Position numbers and translations under genes: made by a program. From an uncultured Oceanospirillaceae bacterium (GTDB taxonomy: Bacteria > Pseudomonadota > Gammaproteobacteria > Pseudomonadales > Balneatricaceae): a stretch of 9,203 nucleotides of DNA. This document shows positions 1 to 6,994 of this stretch, piece by piece (the first letter of the stretch is position 1; every line of letters begins with the position of its first letter). Where the stretch lies: contig CAMIIY010000057.1 in the NCBI GenBank assembly GCA_946221045.1, positions 1 to 9,203 of the forward strand. Reading direction: 5' to 3'. The notes under the pieces were generated by a model. That model saw nothing but the letters and a program-made list of their open reading frames with translations. It had not been told where the DNA came from and did not search any database.

Positions 1-1
1 C

Positions 2-124
2 AGTATTGATGTACGCATGTCTCGACTGCGGAAAAAACTGTCGGGTTCGGACGATAAGCCAGAGTTGATCAAGACGGTCTACGGTGCCGGGTATATGTTG
101 ATGTGTGACGTGCGCTGGGAATAA
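2..124 (+). CDS. OmpR/PhoB-family response regulator, C-terminal end (5' truncated by window)
   Basis: Forty codons are open from the window edge to TAA at 122-124. They read SIDVRMSRLRKKL, then a KPELIKTVYGAGYML segment. This is the recognition helix plus beta-hairpin wing at the end of an OmpR-type winged-helix DNA-binding domain; the R-x-K-L and T-V-x-G-x-G-Y signatures are diagnostic of that family. The receiver domain and any partner kinase lie upstream, outside the window. The stop is 13 bp before the ATG of the sigma-54 activator on the same strand, so the two are probably co-transcribed. Its target cannot be inferred from this fragment. Family assignment is firm; the identity of the regulator is unknown. 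Confidence 0.9.
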   Translation, partial: SIDVRMSRLRKKLSGSDDKPELIKTVYGAGYMLMCDVRWE

Positions 125-137
125 CAGGGAGACAGGT

Positions 138-2012
138 ATGGCGAAGGTATGGCTCGACTTCAACCGGCAGATCAATGCAACGCGTCAACAGTTCTTTGAG
201 GAGCAAAATCCCGATGTGATGCTGGATGCACTGGTACGCGAATCCTGGCAGCGCTGCCAGACCATGGGTTTGGGCCATCTGGAATATCTGGATTTTTTAC
301 CCGTCAGCTCACAACAGCTCAACCATCTGCTTGAGCAGGATCAGGCGCTGGTGGCGGCATTTTCCGACGTATTACCCGGTTTCCAGCAACAGATTGAAAC
401 GGCGGGTTATCTGGTGGTGCTCACCAATGCCAGTGGCATAGCGCTGCAGATTCAGGGGGATCTGCGGCGGCATGATGTGGCAACACAACATACATTTCGC
501 CCCGGCATCAGCTTTGCGGAAGAATGCATTGGTACCAACGCCATGGGTTGTGCCATCAATGCGCGCCGAGAGGTCAGTATTCTGGGGGGTGAGCATTATG
601 TGGAATCGATCACTGGTTTCCAGTGCGCTGCGGCACCGGTACTGGATCGTCAGGGTAGGGTAGTGGGCGTGGTGGATCTGTCCCGTTGTGCCGAGCGCCC
701 CGACTATGGTGCCAAACAGATTGCACGGCAGATTGCGCGGCAGGTAGAGCGGCGACTGTTTTTTCAACAACGCAGCTATATGGCGCTGGAGCTGAATCTG
801 GTGCAACTGCCTGTCGGGGTGAATACACAGCATTCAGATGGCCTGTTACTGGCATTCAATGCGCAGGGTGTTTTAACCACAGCCTGCCATCAGGCACAAA
901 GCTGGCTTGAGCTGCATCGGATAAAAGGAGATGTCAGCTTTGAAGCGATTTTTGAGCAAAGTTTTGCCCAGTTAATGCTGAATCGTAAAGCTGATCTGCA
1001 CCGGTTACGCCTGCACTCCGGGCTTGATATCAGCGCACGTCTCTATCCGGGCAGCAGTGGTGTTGTCGTCAGCGGATGCGATATTGGCGCACGTAACCGG
1101 CCCCAGCCTGAAATGGGTGATCCCGCAGTGATGCGCCTGCTGGTGCAGGGGGGGACCGCATTGCAGGCGGATCTGCCGGTTATGGTGAGTGGTGAAACCG
1201 GGACAGGAAAAGAAGTGATGGCCCGTCAGCTCTATCAGGAAAGTGCTTTACCCGGCCGGTTTATTGCACTGAATTGTGCCGCTATTCCTGAGAGTCTGAT
1301 CGAAAGCGAACTCTTTGGTTATGAGGAGGGCGCATTTACCGGTGCTCGCAAGGGGGGCGCCCGGGGCAAAATTGAGCAGGCCGATAAAGGGGTGCTATTC
1401 CTCGATGAGATTGGCGATATGCCCCTGTCACTTCAGGCGCGATTACTCCGTGTACTTGAGACCGGTGAAGTCACCCGCCTGGGGGGGGAGCGTAACCGCT
1501 TCTGTGATTTCAGATTAATTACCGCCAGTCATCGTAACCTTCATCAGGCCGTTCATGAAGGGCAGTTCAGGGAAGATCTGTATTACCGGATTAAAGGTTT
1601 AAACCTGCATCTGCCCCCGTTGCGCCAGCGACCGAATCTGCGGCAGTTAATCCTCTCGCTGGCCAAAACCTATCTGCCTGCCGTCTCATTGAATGAAGCT
1701 GCGCTGACACAGCTATGTGCCTATGCCTGGCCGGGCAATGTCCGTGAGCTGATCAACGTGCTCAAAGTGCTGCGGGTGTTCAATCAAGGTGTGTCCGAAA
1801 TTGGTGTGACCGCTTTGCCGGATGAGATTCGTCAGCAACGGGCTGTGCCAAGACATGGGCGCCTGCTGGATCAGGAGTGTCAGATGATCTGCGAGGTGTT
1901 GCGTCAGTGTAAGGGGCAGGTCGAGATTGCAGCAAAACAGTTAGGTTTGGGCCGGGCTACCCTGTATCGCAAGATACAGCGTTACGGCTTGGATATTCGC
2001 GACTTCAGATAA
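138..2012 (+). CDS. AcoR-like sigma-54-dependent transcriptional activator (GAF - AAA+ - Fis HTH), 624 aa
   Basis: A bacterial enhancer-binding protein that activates sigma-54 RNA polymerase by ATP-driven remodelling. Residues about 75-215 form an AcoR-type GAF sensor (RESWQRC near the N-terminus, then GTNAMG, ILGGEHY, AAPVLD and GVVDLS). A PAS-like linker follows at about 225-300. The AAA+ domain has Walker A GETGTGKE (352-359), the sigma-54 contact loop GAFTGA (398-403), Walker B VLFLDE (419-424) and FREDLYYR (477-484). A Fis-type helix-turn-helix sits at about 594-619. All catalytic motifs are intact and the length is normal for AcoR proteins. I chose ATG 138 because AGGGAG lies 6 nt upstream; an in-frame GTG at 105 overlaps the preceding gene and has no comparable site. 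The GAF ligand is unknown: relatives respond to acetoin and other small metabolites. The tandem palindromes and sigma-54 promoter just downstream suggest it controls the next gene. Confidence 0.93.
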   Translation: MAKVWLDFNRQINATRQQFFEEQNPDVMLDALVRESWQRCQTMGLGHLEYLDFLPVSSQQLNHLLEQDQALVAAFSDVLPGFQQQIETAGYLVVLTNASGIALQIQGDLRRHDVATQHTFRPGISFAEECIGTNAMGCAINARREVSILGGEHYVESITGFQCAAAPVLDRQGRVVGVVDLSRCAERPDYGAKQIARQIARQVERRLFFQQRSYMALELNLVQLPVGVNTQHSDGLLLAFNAQGVLTTACHQAQSWLELHRIKGDVSFEAIFEQSFAQLMLNRKADLHRLRLHSGLDISARLYPGSSGVVVSGCDIGARNRPQPEMGDPAVMRLLVQGGTALQADLPVMVSGETGTGKEVMARQLYQESALPGRFIALNCAAIPESLIESELFGYEEGAFTGARKGGARGKIEQADKGVLFLDEIGDMPLSLQARLLRVLETGEVTRLGGERNRFCDFRLITASHRNLHQAVHEGQFREDLYYRIKGLNLHLPPLRQRPNLRQLILSLAKTYLPAVSLNEAALTQLCAYAWPGNVRELINVLKVLRVFNQGVSEIGVTALPDEIRQQRAVPRHGRLLDQECQMICEVLRQCKGQVEIAAKQLGLGRATLYRKIQRYGLDIRDFR

Positions 2013-2019
2013 AAACCCC

Positions 2020-2060
2020 AAATCTCATCTTGAGATAATGGGTATCTCAAGGTGAGATTT
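2020..2060. promoter_or_regulatory. Tandem palindromic upstream activator sites (putative AcoR-like regulator binding sites)
   Basis: Two copies of the 15-bp palindrome ATCTCA-N3-TGAGAT lie at 2022-2036 and 2044-2058, each with perfect 6-bp arms. Their centres (2029 and 2051) are 22 bp apart, about two helical turns, so bound dimers would sit on the same DNA face. They lie about 129 and 107 bp before the predicted transcription start, the usual distance for sigma-54 enhancers. The whole block also folds as one 18-bp inverted repeat (2020-2037 with 2043-2060, one mismatch, 5-nt loop), so a role as a 3' hairpin for the activator gene is possible. There is no T-tract after it, which favours the enhancer reading. 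Confidence 0.75.
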
Positions 2061-2102
2061 AGCAGCACTTTTCTGCGCTTAATTTGTGATTTAATCTTTA
2101 AA

Positions 2103-2115
2103 AATCAATGTCTTA
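2103..2115 (+). promoter_or_regulatory. Putative IHF binding site
   Basis: AATCAA-TGTC-TTA matches the IHF consensus WATCAANNNNTTR at every defined position and sits in an A/T-rich stretch. It lies between the two activator palindromes and the -24/-12 promoter, where IHF bends DNA to bring a sigma-54 activator to the polymerase. The match alone could be chance in AT-rich DNA; the position is what makes it convincing. Confidence 0.65.
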
Positions 2116-2132
2116 ATTTTCTTTATCTGGTT

Positions 2133-2148
2133 TGGCATAGGGCTTGCT
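2133..2148 (+). promoter_or_regulatory. Sigma-54 (-24/-12) promoter
   Basis: TGGCATAGGGCTTGCT carries the invariant GG (2134-2135) and GC (2146-2147) exactly 10 bp apart and matches the consensus TGGCAC-N5-TTGCW with one change (T for C at the sixth position). Transcription would start near 2158-2160, giving a leader of about 32 nt before the ATG at 2191. That leader contains the ribosome site AAGGAG (2179-2184), 6 nt from the start codon. Confidence 0.85.
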
Positions 2149-2190
2149 GATTCAGTATGCACTCTATATAAAAAAGATAAGGAGAAAACC

Positions 2191-3081
2191 ATGTTTAAGC
2201 TGAATCCGATCCAGTCAGGTCTGAAAGGATTGTTGTTGTCTGCCGCTGTCTCAACAGCTTTGCCTGCCCATGCGCTGGATGTGGATGCGGGGGACTACAC
2301 CGCTCTGCCCGAAGGCACCCGGCTCCTGGCTCTTTACGGCCAGTATGCAGAACGGGATAGCCTGTACATCAATAATGACAAGCTGGCAGGTGATTACGGA
2401 CTTGATTCTCAGGTTGGCATTCTTAGGGGGGTTTACTACACAAAATTGGGCGACTACATCGTCGATCCACAGTTCTTATTGCCGTTCGGCAAGCTTGAGG
2501 CAGAAGGTGATCTGTCCGGTCTGGGTGAGGCGAGTGGTGTGGGTGACCTGATCGTGGCCGCGACCGTCTGGCTGGTCAACAACCCGCAGGAGAAAGAGTA
2601 TTTTGGTGTTACACCGTTCCTGTACTTACCAACCGGCAGTTACGACAAGGGTGATGCCTTAAATCTGGGCGAGAACCGCTACAAACTGACCATGCAGGCC
2701 GGTTATATCAAGGGACTGACTGACAAGCTGACGCTGGATTTGGTTGGTGATGTCACCTTTTATGGCGATAACGATGATTTCACGGCGGCCAACCTGACGC
2801 TGGAACAGGATGCCAGCTACCAGCTGCAGGCGTATCTGCGTTACAACGTGACCCCTACCTTCGATCTGCGTGCAGGTGTGTCTAAATCCTGGATTGGGGA
2901 AACCTCAGTGGAGGGTGTGGACAACGGAGATGATGCTGAAATTTCCAAGTATCAGGTGGGATTTGGCTGGTTCTTCACTCCAACCACACAATTGCTCGCA
3001 ACCTACGGCAGCGACCTGTCAGTGGATAACGGTTTTAAAGAGGACGCACGCCTGAACCTGCGTTTGCTCACTCTGTTCTAA
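2191..3081 (+). CDS. Outer-membrane beta-barrel protein, 'MetA-pathway of phenol degradation' (transporter) family, 296 aa
   Basis: A predicted exported outer-membrane barrel, probably a channel for small, possibly hydrophobic, organic molecules. Residues 1-28 form a signal peptide (basic start, hydrophobic LLLSAAVSTA, AHA cleavage before LDVDAG). The mature part has alternating polar/hydrophobic strands and family-like segments: DYTALPEGTRLLALYGQY, GVYYTKLGDYIVDPQFLLPFGKLE, then FGVTPFLYLPTGSYDKGD and NLGENRYKL. It ends in NLRLLTLF; a terminal aromatic residue is typical of barrel insertion signals. AAGGAG lies 6 nt before the ATG. It has its own sigma-54 promoter and a terminator behind it, so it is probably a single-gene unit under the AcoR-like regulator upstream. 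The family name comes from neighbourhood in phenol catabolism operons; no degradation gene is seen here and the substrate is unknown. Confidence 0.88.
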   Translation: MFKLNPIQSGLKGLLLSAAVSTALPAHALDVDAGDYTALPEGTRLLALYGQYAERDSLYINNDKLAGDYGLDSQVGILRGVYYTKLGDYIVDPQFLLPFGKLEAEGDLSGLGEASGVGDLIVAATVWLVNNPQEKEYFGVTPFLYLPTGSYDKGDALNLGENRYKLTMQAGYIKGLTDKLTLDLVGDVTFYGDNDDFTAANLTLEQDASYQLQAYLRYNVTPTFDLRAGVSKSWIGETSVEGVDNGDDAEISKYQVGFGWFFTPTTQLLATYGSDLSVDNGFKEDARLNLRLLTLF

Positions 3082-3157
3082 CCTGGTCGGCTTCTCTGAA
3101 AACAACCGCACTGCGCCATTGTGTTGGGGTCTTCTGAGAAGCTGGCCATCTTTTTTC

Positions 3158-3200
3158 AAGCGAACCATTCCAATGGCCCCCGGAAAGGTTCGCTTTTTTT
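3158..3200 (+). terminator. Rho-independent terminator of the outer-membrane protein gene
   Basis: AAGCGAACC (3158-3166) pairs perfectly with GGTTCGCTT (3187-3195). An inner TTCC/GGAA extension follows across one A-A mismatch, and a run of seven T (3194-3200) closes it. It works for the plus strand; the opposite strand lacks a T-tract. The remainder of the spacer up to the convergent gene (3201-3313) shows no gene or clear signal. Confidence 0.9.
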
Positions 3201-3313
3201 GTTAATTAAGTCTGAAGAAAAATGTACACAGGCGGTTATACGGCTTTAGTTTTCGCAAATTACTTCCGGTTACAAGTCTTCTTTACATGCAAGCCTGGTG
3301 TTCAAAAAATGGC

Positions 3314-4258
3314 TTACTTTTCTAAAAGGTCACTGGTGCCTGCGCAGGTTACGGAGTTGCGTTGACCCAGTTTTTTCTGTTCCATCATGGATTGGTCGGC
3401 CAGATCGATCAGGTTCCAGCCATTGGTGTCAAAGCCGGGCACAGTTGTGGCGTAGCCAATGGTGGCACCGGGTTGCAGGGTGGTGTGTTTAAAAATATCC
3501 ACAGTATCCTTTAGCCCTTCAATACCAGCTCTGACGCGTTCTGCCAGGATGCCGGCGTCTTCCTGAGGGGTGTCAGGCAGCAGTACAACAAACTCATCAC
3601 CGCCATAACGTACGACTACATCGGCAGGGCGGCGGGCATGGTTTGTTAATACATTGGCAACGTAGATCAGATAATCATCACCGGACTTATGCCCCAGCAA
3701 GTCATTGACCGCTTTAAAGTTGTCCATATCTATCATTAGAACACTGAATGGCTGCTGGTAACGCATGGCGCGCCGCCATTCACTGGCGAGTTGTTCATCC
3801 AAAGCACGGCGGTTGTAGACACCGGTAAGCGCATCTTTTACAGCGAGCTGGTTCAGGAGTGCGGTTTTGCGTTTGAGGTCAATCAGCGTTCTGATTTTAG
3901 AGATCAGTACCAGCTCATGATAGGGCTTGATGACATAATCCAGCACGCCACTGGTGAACATCTGCTGGATATCTTTGTATTGTTCAGAGGCGGAGACGCA
4001 GATCACTGGTACATCCGCCAGTTCCGGTTGACGCTTGATGGCACGCAACAATTCATGGCCGTTTATATCTGGTAGACCGAGATCAAGCAGAATAAGATCA
4101 TACGGGCAATCAAGCACTTCCAGAGCCATCTTGCCCGATGTCGCCACGGTCAGCTCATAGCCATTATCATGCAGCATTTGCGACAGGGCGGTCAGGCAGA
4201 CACGGTCATCTTCAATCACCAGAAGGTGTGGCATGCTGCAAGTCTGATCGATAGCCAT
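3314..4258 (-). CDS. Response regulator with REC and GGDEF domains (diguanylate cyclase), 314 aa
   Basis: A soluble PleD/WspR-like output protein predicted to make cyclic di-GMP when its receiver domain is phosphorylated. The REC domain (about 11-127) has the acidic pair D17-D18, phospho-acceptor D59 (LILLDLGLPD), S89 and K111 (VIKPY). The GGDEF domain (about 135-300) has DxLTGxxNRR at 142-151, D177 and the FKxxND metal/nucleotide segment, and GGDEF at 219-223. An inhibitory I-site RPAD (210-213) lies exactly five residues before GGDEF, so product feedback is expected. All catalytic residues are present and there is no membrane segment. The start at 4258 is the first ATG after an in-frame stop; a second ATG nine codons in (MPHLLVIEDD) is equally possible since neither has a strong ribosome site. 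No cognate kinase is adjacent. Confidence 0.93.
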   Translation of the reverse strand: MAIDQTCSMPHLLVIEDDRVCLTALSQMLHDNGYELTVATSGKMALEVLDCPYDLILLDLGLPDINGHELLRAIKRQPELADVPVICVSASEQYKDIQQMFTSGVLDYVIKPYHELVLISKIRTLIDLKRKTALLNQLAVKDALTGVYNRRALDEQLASEWRRAMRYQQPFSVLMIDMDNFKAVNDLLGHKSGDDYLIYVANVLTNHARRPADVVVRYGGDEFVVLLPDTPQEDAGILAERVRAGIEGLKDTVDIFKHTTLQPGATIGYATTVPGFDTNGWNLIDLADQSMMEQKKLGQRNSVTCAGTSDLLEK

Positions 4259-4389
4259 GGCGGGCCTGTATTATTGTTATGTTGGGAGGTCATGCTTCCA
4301 GCAGTCGATGAATGATCACCTGTTCACTATGAACGTTCTATCGGGATCTATCCATATAACTTTAAAACATTTGTATGAAAATTGAAGCT

Positions 4390-4412
4390 TTTTCCGGCCG
4401 GTTACCGGAAAA
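4390..4412. other. Hairpin in the spacer between the REC-GGDEF and sulfur-transport genes
   Basis: TTTTCCGG (4390-4397) and CCGGAAAA (4405-4412) form an 8-bp perfect stem with a 7-nt loop, about 50 nt past the stop of the minus-strand DUF6691 gene. It lacks a T-tract after the stem on either strand, so it is at best a weak terminator or an RNA 3'-end stabiliser. The rest of 4259-4464 shows no gene; the AT-rich part near 4340-4380 may hold the promoter of the REC-GGDEF gene but I could not define one. Confidence 0.35.
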
Positions 4413-4464
4413 GAGGATTAGTGTCGGGAAATTTCAAGAGCGGACTTAACTCTGTATGCCTGAA

Positions 4465-4893
4465 TCAGCTGCGATGCGCCAGACCCCAGCGGCTGATAAA
4501 GGTACCGGCTACAAAAGCAGAGAACACCGTCAGAATATCGCTGTTGGCAAAGCTGAGCGATGTGATCATCGGCCCAGGACAGTACCCTGCGAGGCCCCAG
4601 CCAATACCAAAAATAACACCCCCTACAATAATACGTGCATCAATTTCCAGCTTGGTTGGCAGACGGAAAAATTCAGCAAACAGGGGTTTGCTGCGTTTCA
4701 GGACCAGTGGTGTGATCAGCGCATTGACGGCCAGTCCTCCGGCCATAACAAACGCCAGCGAGGGATCCCAGGCGCCGGTAATGTCCAGAAAATTAAGCAC
4801 TTTAGCCGGATCAATCATTTGTGAAACGGATAGGCCAAAACCAAACAACGTGCCTGCAAGCAGGGCGGCACCAAGACGATACATATTCTCCAT
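4465..4893 (-). CDS. YeeE/YedE-type (DUF6691) membrane protein, second half-transporter, 142 aa
   Basis: A small integral membrane protein of the DUF6691/YeeE group, half of a two-gene version of the thiosulfate/sulfur-compound channel typified by TsuA (YeeE). It has several hydrophobic segments (about 5-25, 45-65, 86-105, 115-132). The family signature FGIGWGLAGYCPGP carries C105, equivalent to the cysteines proposed to relay the sulfur substrate. The early FGxGLSVSQMIDPAKVLNFLD and WDPSLAFVMAGGL segments are also typical. Its ATG (4893-4891) shares one base with the upstream gene's TGA, and GGGAGG lies about 7 nt before it inside that gene, so translation is coupled. An open reading extension further upstream in this frame overlaps the partner gene and is not credible. 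The exact substrate is not shown by sequence. Confidence 0.88.
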   Translation of the reverse strand: MENMYRLGAALLAGTLFGFGLSVSQMIDPAKVLNFLDITGAWDPSLAFVMAGGLAVNALITPLVLKRSKPLFAEFFRLPTKLEIDARIIVGGVIFGIGWGLAGYCPGPMITSLSFANSDILTVFSAFVAGTFISRWGLAHRS

Positions 4894-5336
4894 CAGACAC
4901 CTCCCAGCAGATGTCTGACGACAAAAACGGTAACGACCGCGCTGCCCATAAAACACAGGGTGGCAACCAGTGAGCGGGGGCTGCGGCGCGCCAGACCACA
5001 AATACCATGGCCGCTGGTACAGCCGGTGCCAATCTGGGTACCGATGCCGACCAGTAAACCGGCGATGATAAGGGTGGGTGTGCTGGCCTGCGCGGTAATA
5101 TGATTGACACCGGCACCAAAGCCCGTCCATTGATAGAGCAGGCCACCCAGAATCAGGCCAAGGATGAAAATTACGCGCCAGCTAACATCGTTGGCTTGTT
5201 CAGGATAAATCACGCCGCCGGCAATACCGGAAATACCGGCAATACGCCCTTTTGACAGCAACAGAAACGCAGCGGAAAGCCCGATCAGAGCACCGCCGAT
5301 CAGGGCGGGAACGGGTGTAAAGTTGATAATCGTCAT
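4893..5336 (-). CDS. YeeE/YedE family sulfur-compound transporter half, 147 aa
   Basis: First gene of the two-gene YeeE/YedE unit, in the inner membrane. It has about four hydrophobic helices (about 10-27, 55-68, 88-105, 120-140), and the central signature GTGCTSGHGICGLARRS contains C106, H110 and C113. In this family such cysteine motifs line the path for thiosulfate or a related sulfane-sulfur ion; paired genes like this are often next to persulfide dioxygenase or ArsR/BigR regulators, neither of which is in the window. I chose ATG 5336 (MTIINFTPVPALIGG), which begins where family members usually begin. AGGTG lies a rather long 10 nt upstream. A TTG 36 nt further upstream would add a non-conserved MPHSVIYRCTSQ. 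The gene is divergent from the fadL-like gene across a 178-bp spacer. Confidence 0.88.
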   Translation of the reverse strand: MTIINFTPVPALIGGALIGLSAAFLLLSKGRIAGISGIAGGVIYPEQANDVSWRVIFILGLILGGLLYQWTGFGAGVNHITAQASTPTLIIAGLLVGIGTQIGTGCTSGHGICGLARRSPRSLVATLCFMGSAVVTVFVVRHLLGGV

Positions 5337-5413
5337 CTGTGAGGTACACCTATAGATTACGGAATGAGGCAATTAATGAGCCTATTATCGCTGTCCGAAA
5401 TCGAAACTGAAAG

Positions 5414-5478
5414 CATTATATTAGTTATATCTTAATTACATTATATTAGTTAATTTTTATATGCTTTTGATCTAATAT
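5414..5478. promoter_or_regulatory. Repeated AT-rich operator-like sites in the divergent spacer
   Basis: The 14-mer CATTATATTAGTTA occurs exactly twice, at 5414-5427 and 5439-5452 (25 bp apart), and its core ATATTAG recurs inverted as CTAATAT at 5472-5478. Read on the minus strand each full repeat contains TATAAT, a perfect -10 hexamer, so a bound regulator would cover the likely promoter of the YeeE pair. The inverted copy overlaps TAATAT (5473-5478), a possible -10 for the fadL-like gene. No convincing -35 was found on either side. The regulator is unknown; AT-rich sites of this sort would suit an ArsR-type sulfur sensor, which is inference only. Confidence 0.5.
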
Positions 5479-5514
5479 TCGCTCTTCAAATCTGAAACTT
5501 GCCAAGATATTCAC

Positions 5515-6756
5515 ATGACACCTTCAACCCGTTTTTCTCTGACGTTTGCACTGGTTTTCCTACCGCTTTCTGCACAGGCCACAAACGGCTACTTTATGCA
5601 TGGCAGCAGCGTGAAAGCGCAGGGCATGGCAGGCGTCAGTTATGCCCTGGCACATGACAGCATCAAGTCGGCCAGTAATCCGGCTTCACTGATCGCGTTG
5701 GGTAATCAGTATGATCTGGGCCTGACTCTGTTCACACCTGACCGCAGTTCAGAGATCGAAGGTAACGGGTTTGGCCTGAATGGTCGGTACGATGCTAACT
5801 CCGACCACCACTTCTGGATTCCGGAACTTGGTTTTGCACACAGTCTTAATGATCGGGTCGCTTATGGTCTGGCGATGTATGCTAATGGTGGCATGAATAC
5901 CTCATACCGACAGAGCCCGTTTGCAGCATTTGGCGCCAGTGGTCCGGCAGGTGTGGATCTGACTCAGTTGTTTGTCACCGGCTCTCTGGCTTACAAGGTG
6001 AATGAGCAGCACAGCCTGGGGGTGGGCGTCACCTATGTCTATCAGCGCTTCGCTGTTGAAGGTATTCAGAATTTTGCCGGCATCAGCAGCGATCCTGCTG
6101 CGCTGAGTAATAACGGCCATGACAGCAGCAACGGCTGGGGTCTTAAACTCGGCTGGCAGGGCAAGGTAACCGATACCCTGACGCTGGGTGCCAGCTGGTC
6201 TTCAAAAATCAGTACCGATGAGTTTAACCGCTACCGTGGCTTGTTCGCAGAGCAGGGCGGTTTTGATGTGCCGGAAAAATACGGGTTGGGTTTTGCCTGG
6301 CAGTTTGCGCCCCGCTGGACGCTGGCGGGTGACTGGGAGCGGATTGAATATAGCGAAGTGGCATCCGTGGGTAACCCCCTGAGCCTGATGGCGCCTCTGG
6401 GAGCCGATAATGGCCCGGGCTTTGGCTGGGAAGATATTGAAGTCTATAAACTGGGTGTGATCTATCAGCATGATGCCCGACTGACCCTGCGTGCAGGGTA
6501 CAGTCATACCAATCAGCCGATCCCGGCCAGCCAGACTTTGCTCAATATTCTGGCACCTGGTGTGATTGAAGATCACCTGAGTGTCGGAGCCAGCTGGCAA
6601 CTCACACCTGAACAGACTGTGACGTTCTCCTATACACATGCATTTGAGGAAGAAGTGAAAGGGCAAAACTCTATTCCGGGCCCGTTTGGTGGTGGCGAAG
6701 CGAATCTGAAGATGAGCCAGGATATTCTGGGTGTTGCCTGGGAATACCGGTATTGA
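5515..6756 (+). CDS. FadL/OmpP1 family outer-membrane channel for hydrophobic compounds, 413 aa
   Basis: A 14-stranded-type barrel predicted to pass long-chain fatty acids or aromatic/aliphatic hydrocarbons across the outer membrane. Residues 1-22 are a signal peptide cut after AQA. The mature start TNGYFMHGSSVKAQGMAGVS is the characteristic FadL N-terminal plug, followed by the conserved NPA motif in SASNPASLIAL. Later family-like parts include VGVTYVYQRF, LGASWSSKI, EKYGLGFAWQFAPRWTLAGDWERI, LRAGYSHTNQPI and the ending ILGVAWEYRY with a terminal aromatic. Length is normal for the family. ATG 5515 is preceded only by a weak ribosome site (CAAGA about 7 nt upstream). The gene is single and ends in a strong terminator. 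Substrate cannot be read from sequence; fatty acid or hydrocarbon uptake are both open. Confidence 0.93.
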   Translation: MTPSTRFSLTFALVFLPLSAQATNGYFMHGSSVKAQGMAGVSYALAHDSIKSASNPASLIALGNQYDLGLTLFTPDRSSEIEGNGFGLNGRYDANSDHHFWIPELGFAHSLNDRVAYGLAMYANGGMNTSYRQSPFAAFGASGPAGVDLTQLFVTGSLAYKVNEQHSLGVGVTYVYQRFAVEGIQNFAGISSDPAALSNNGHDSSNGWGLKLGWQGKVTDTLTLGASWSSKISTDEFNRYRGLFAEQGGFDVPEKYGLGFAWQFAPRWTLAGDWERIEYSEVASVGNPLSLMAPLGADNGPGFGWEDIEVYKLGVIYQHDARLTLRAGYSHTNQPIPASQTLLNILAPGVIEDHLSVGASWQLTPEQTVTFSYTHAFEEEVKGQNSIPGPFGGGEANLKMSQDILGVAWEYRY

Positions 6757-6779
6757 GTGGGTGAAAAAGTGAACGCAAA

Positions 6780-6805
6780 AAAAGGGCCTCATACGAGGCC
6801 CTTTT
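6780..6805. terminator. Bidirectional intrinsic terminator between fadL-like gene and curlin remnant
   Basis: AAAAGGGCCTC (6780-6790) and GAGGCCCTTTT (6795-6805) form an 11-bp perfect stem with a 4-nt loop (ATAC). A-rich and T-rich flanks on both sides make it work in both directions, closing the fadL-like gene on the plus strand and the curlin-type remnant on the minus strand. Confidence 0.9.
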
Positions 6806-6819
6806 GATATATGAGCTAC

Positions 6820-6994
6820 TTAGTTCTGAGCGATAGTCGCCATATTAGATGTGCCGCTCTGGAAAATAGTGGCAGTGTTACCGGAAACAGCTTGAATAAC
6901 GGACGCTGTATTTGTCGTACCATACTGGGTAACCGTAGCTGTTTGCAGAACCAGACTGCAAAGCAGTGAAAACGTTACTTGGGGTAGTCCAGCT
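6820..6994 (-). pseudogene. Curlin-repeat (CsgA/CsgB-like) protein gene remnant, frameshifted and lacking its 5' end
   Basis: Read on the minus strand, the last 40 or so codons before TAA (6822-6820) encode TATVTQYGTTNTASVIQ, then AVSGNTATIFQSGTSN and MATIAQN. The Q-x-G-x-x-N-x-A-x-x-x-Q pattern with 11-residue spacing is the curlin amyloid half-repeat. Upstream the frame changes: the neighbouring frame reads SNVFTALQSGSAN, and joining the two near 6940-6942 (as if one AC of an ACAC were lost) restores the exact 11-residue phase. Fainter repeat echoes (SSVFKAGLP) continue to about 7014 after another frame change and an in-frame stop. There is no start codon, no signal peptide and no csg partner gene, so this is a decayed relic of a curli-type fibre subunit. 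A sequencing error could explain one frameshift but not the missing 5' end. Confidence 0.7.

Noticed and set aside
105..137. GTG start at 105 for the AcoR-like gene
   Set aside because: It overlaps the response regulator's 3' end and lacks a ribosome site; ATG 138 has AGGGAG at ideal spacing and starts at the family's usual point.
372..833. 153-codon minus-strand open frame
   Set aside because: Antisense to the GAF region of the AcoR-like gene, with no family features.
4382..4918. 178-codon plus-strand open frame
   Set aside because: Antisense to the DUF6691 membrane protein gene, low-complexity Arg/Pro/Ala-rich composition typical of shadow frames.
4894..5130. N-terminal extension of the DUF6691 frame
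   Set aside because: It overlaps the YeeE partner gene throughout; the ATG at 4893 with GGGAGG and a TGATG junction is clearly the real start.
6202..6792. Long 196-codon minus-strand open frame
   Set aside because: It lies antisense to a clear FadL-family gene, has no recognisable domain and crosses the bidirectional terminator.
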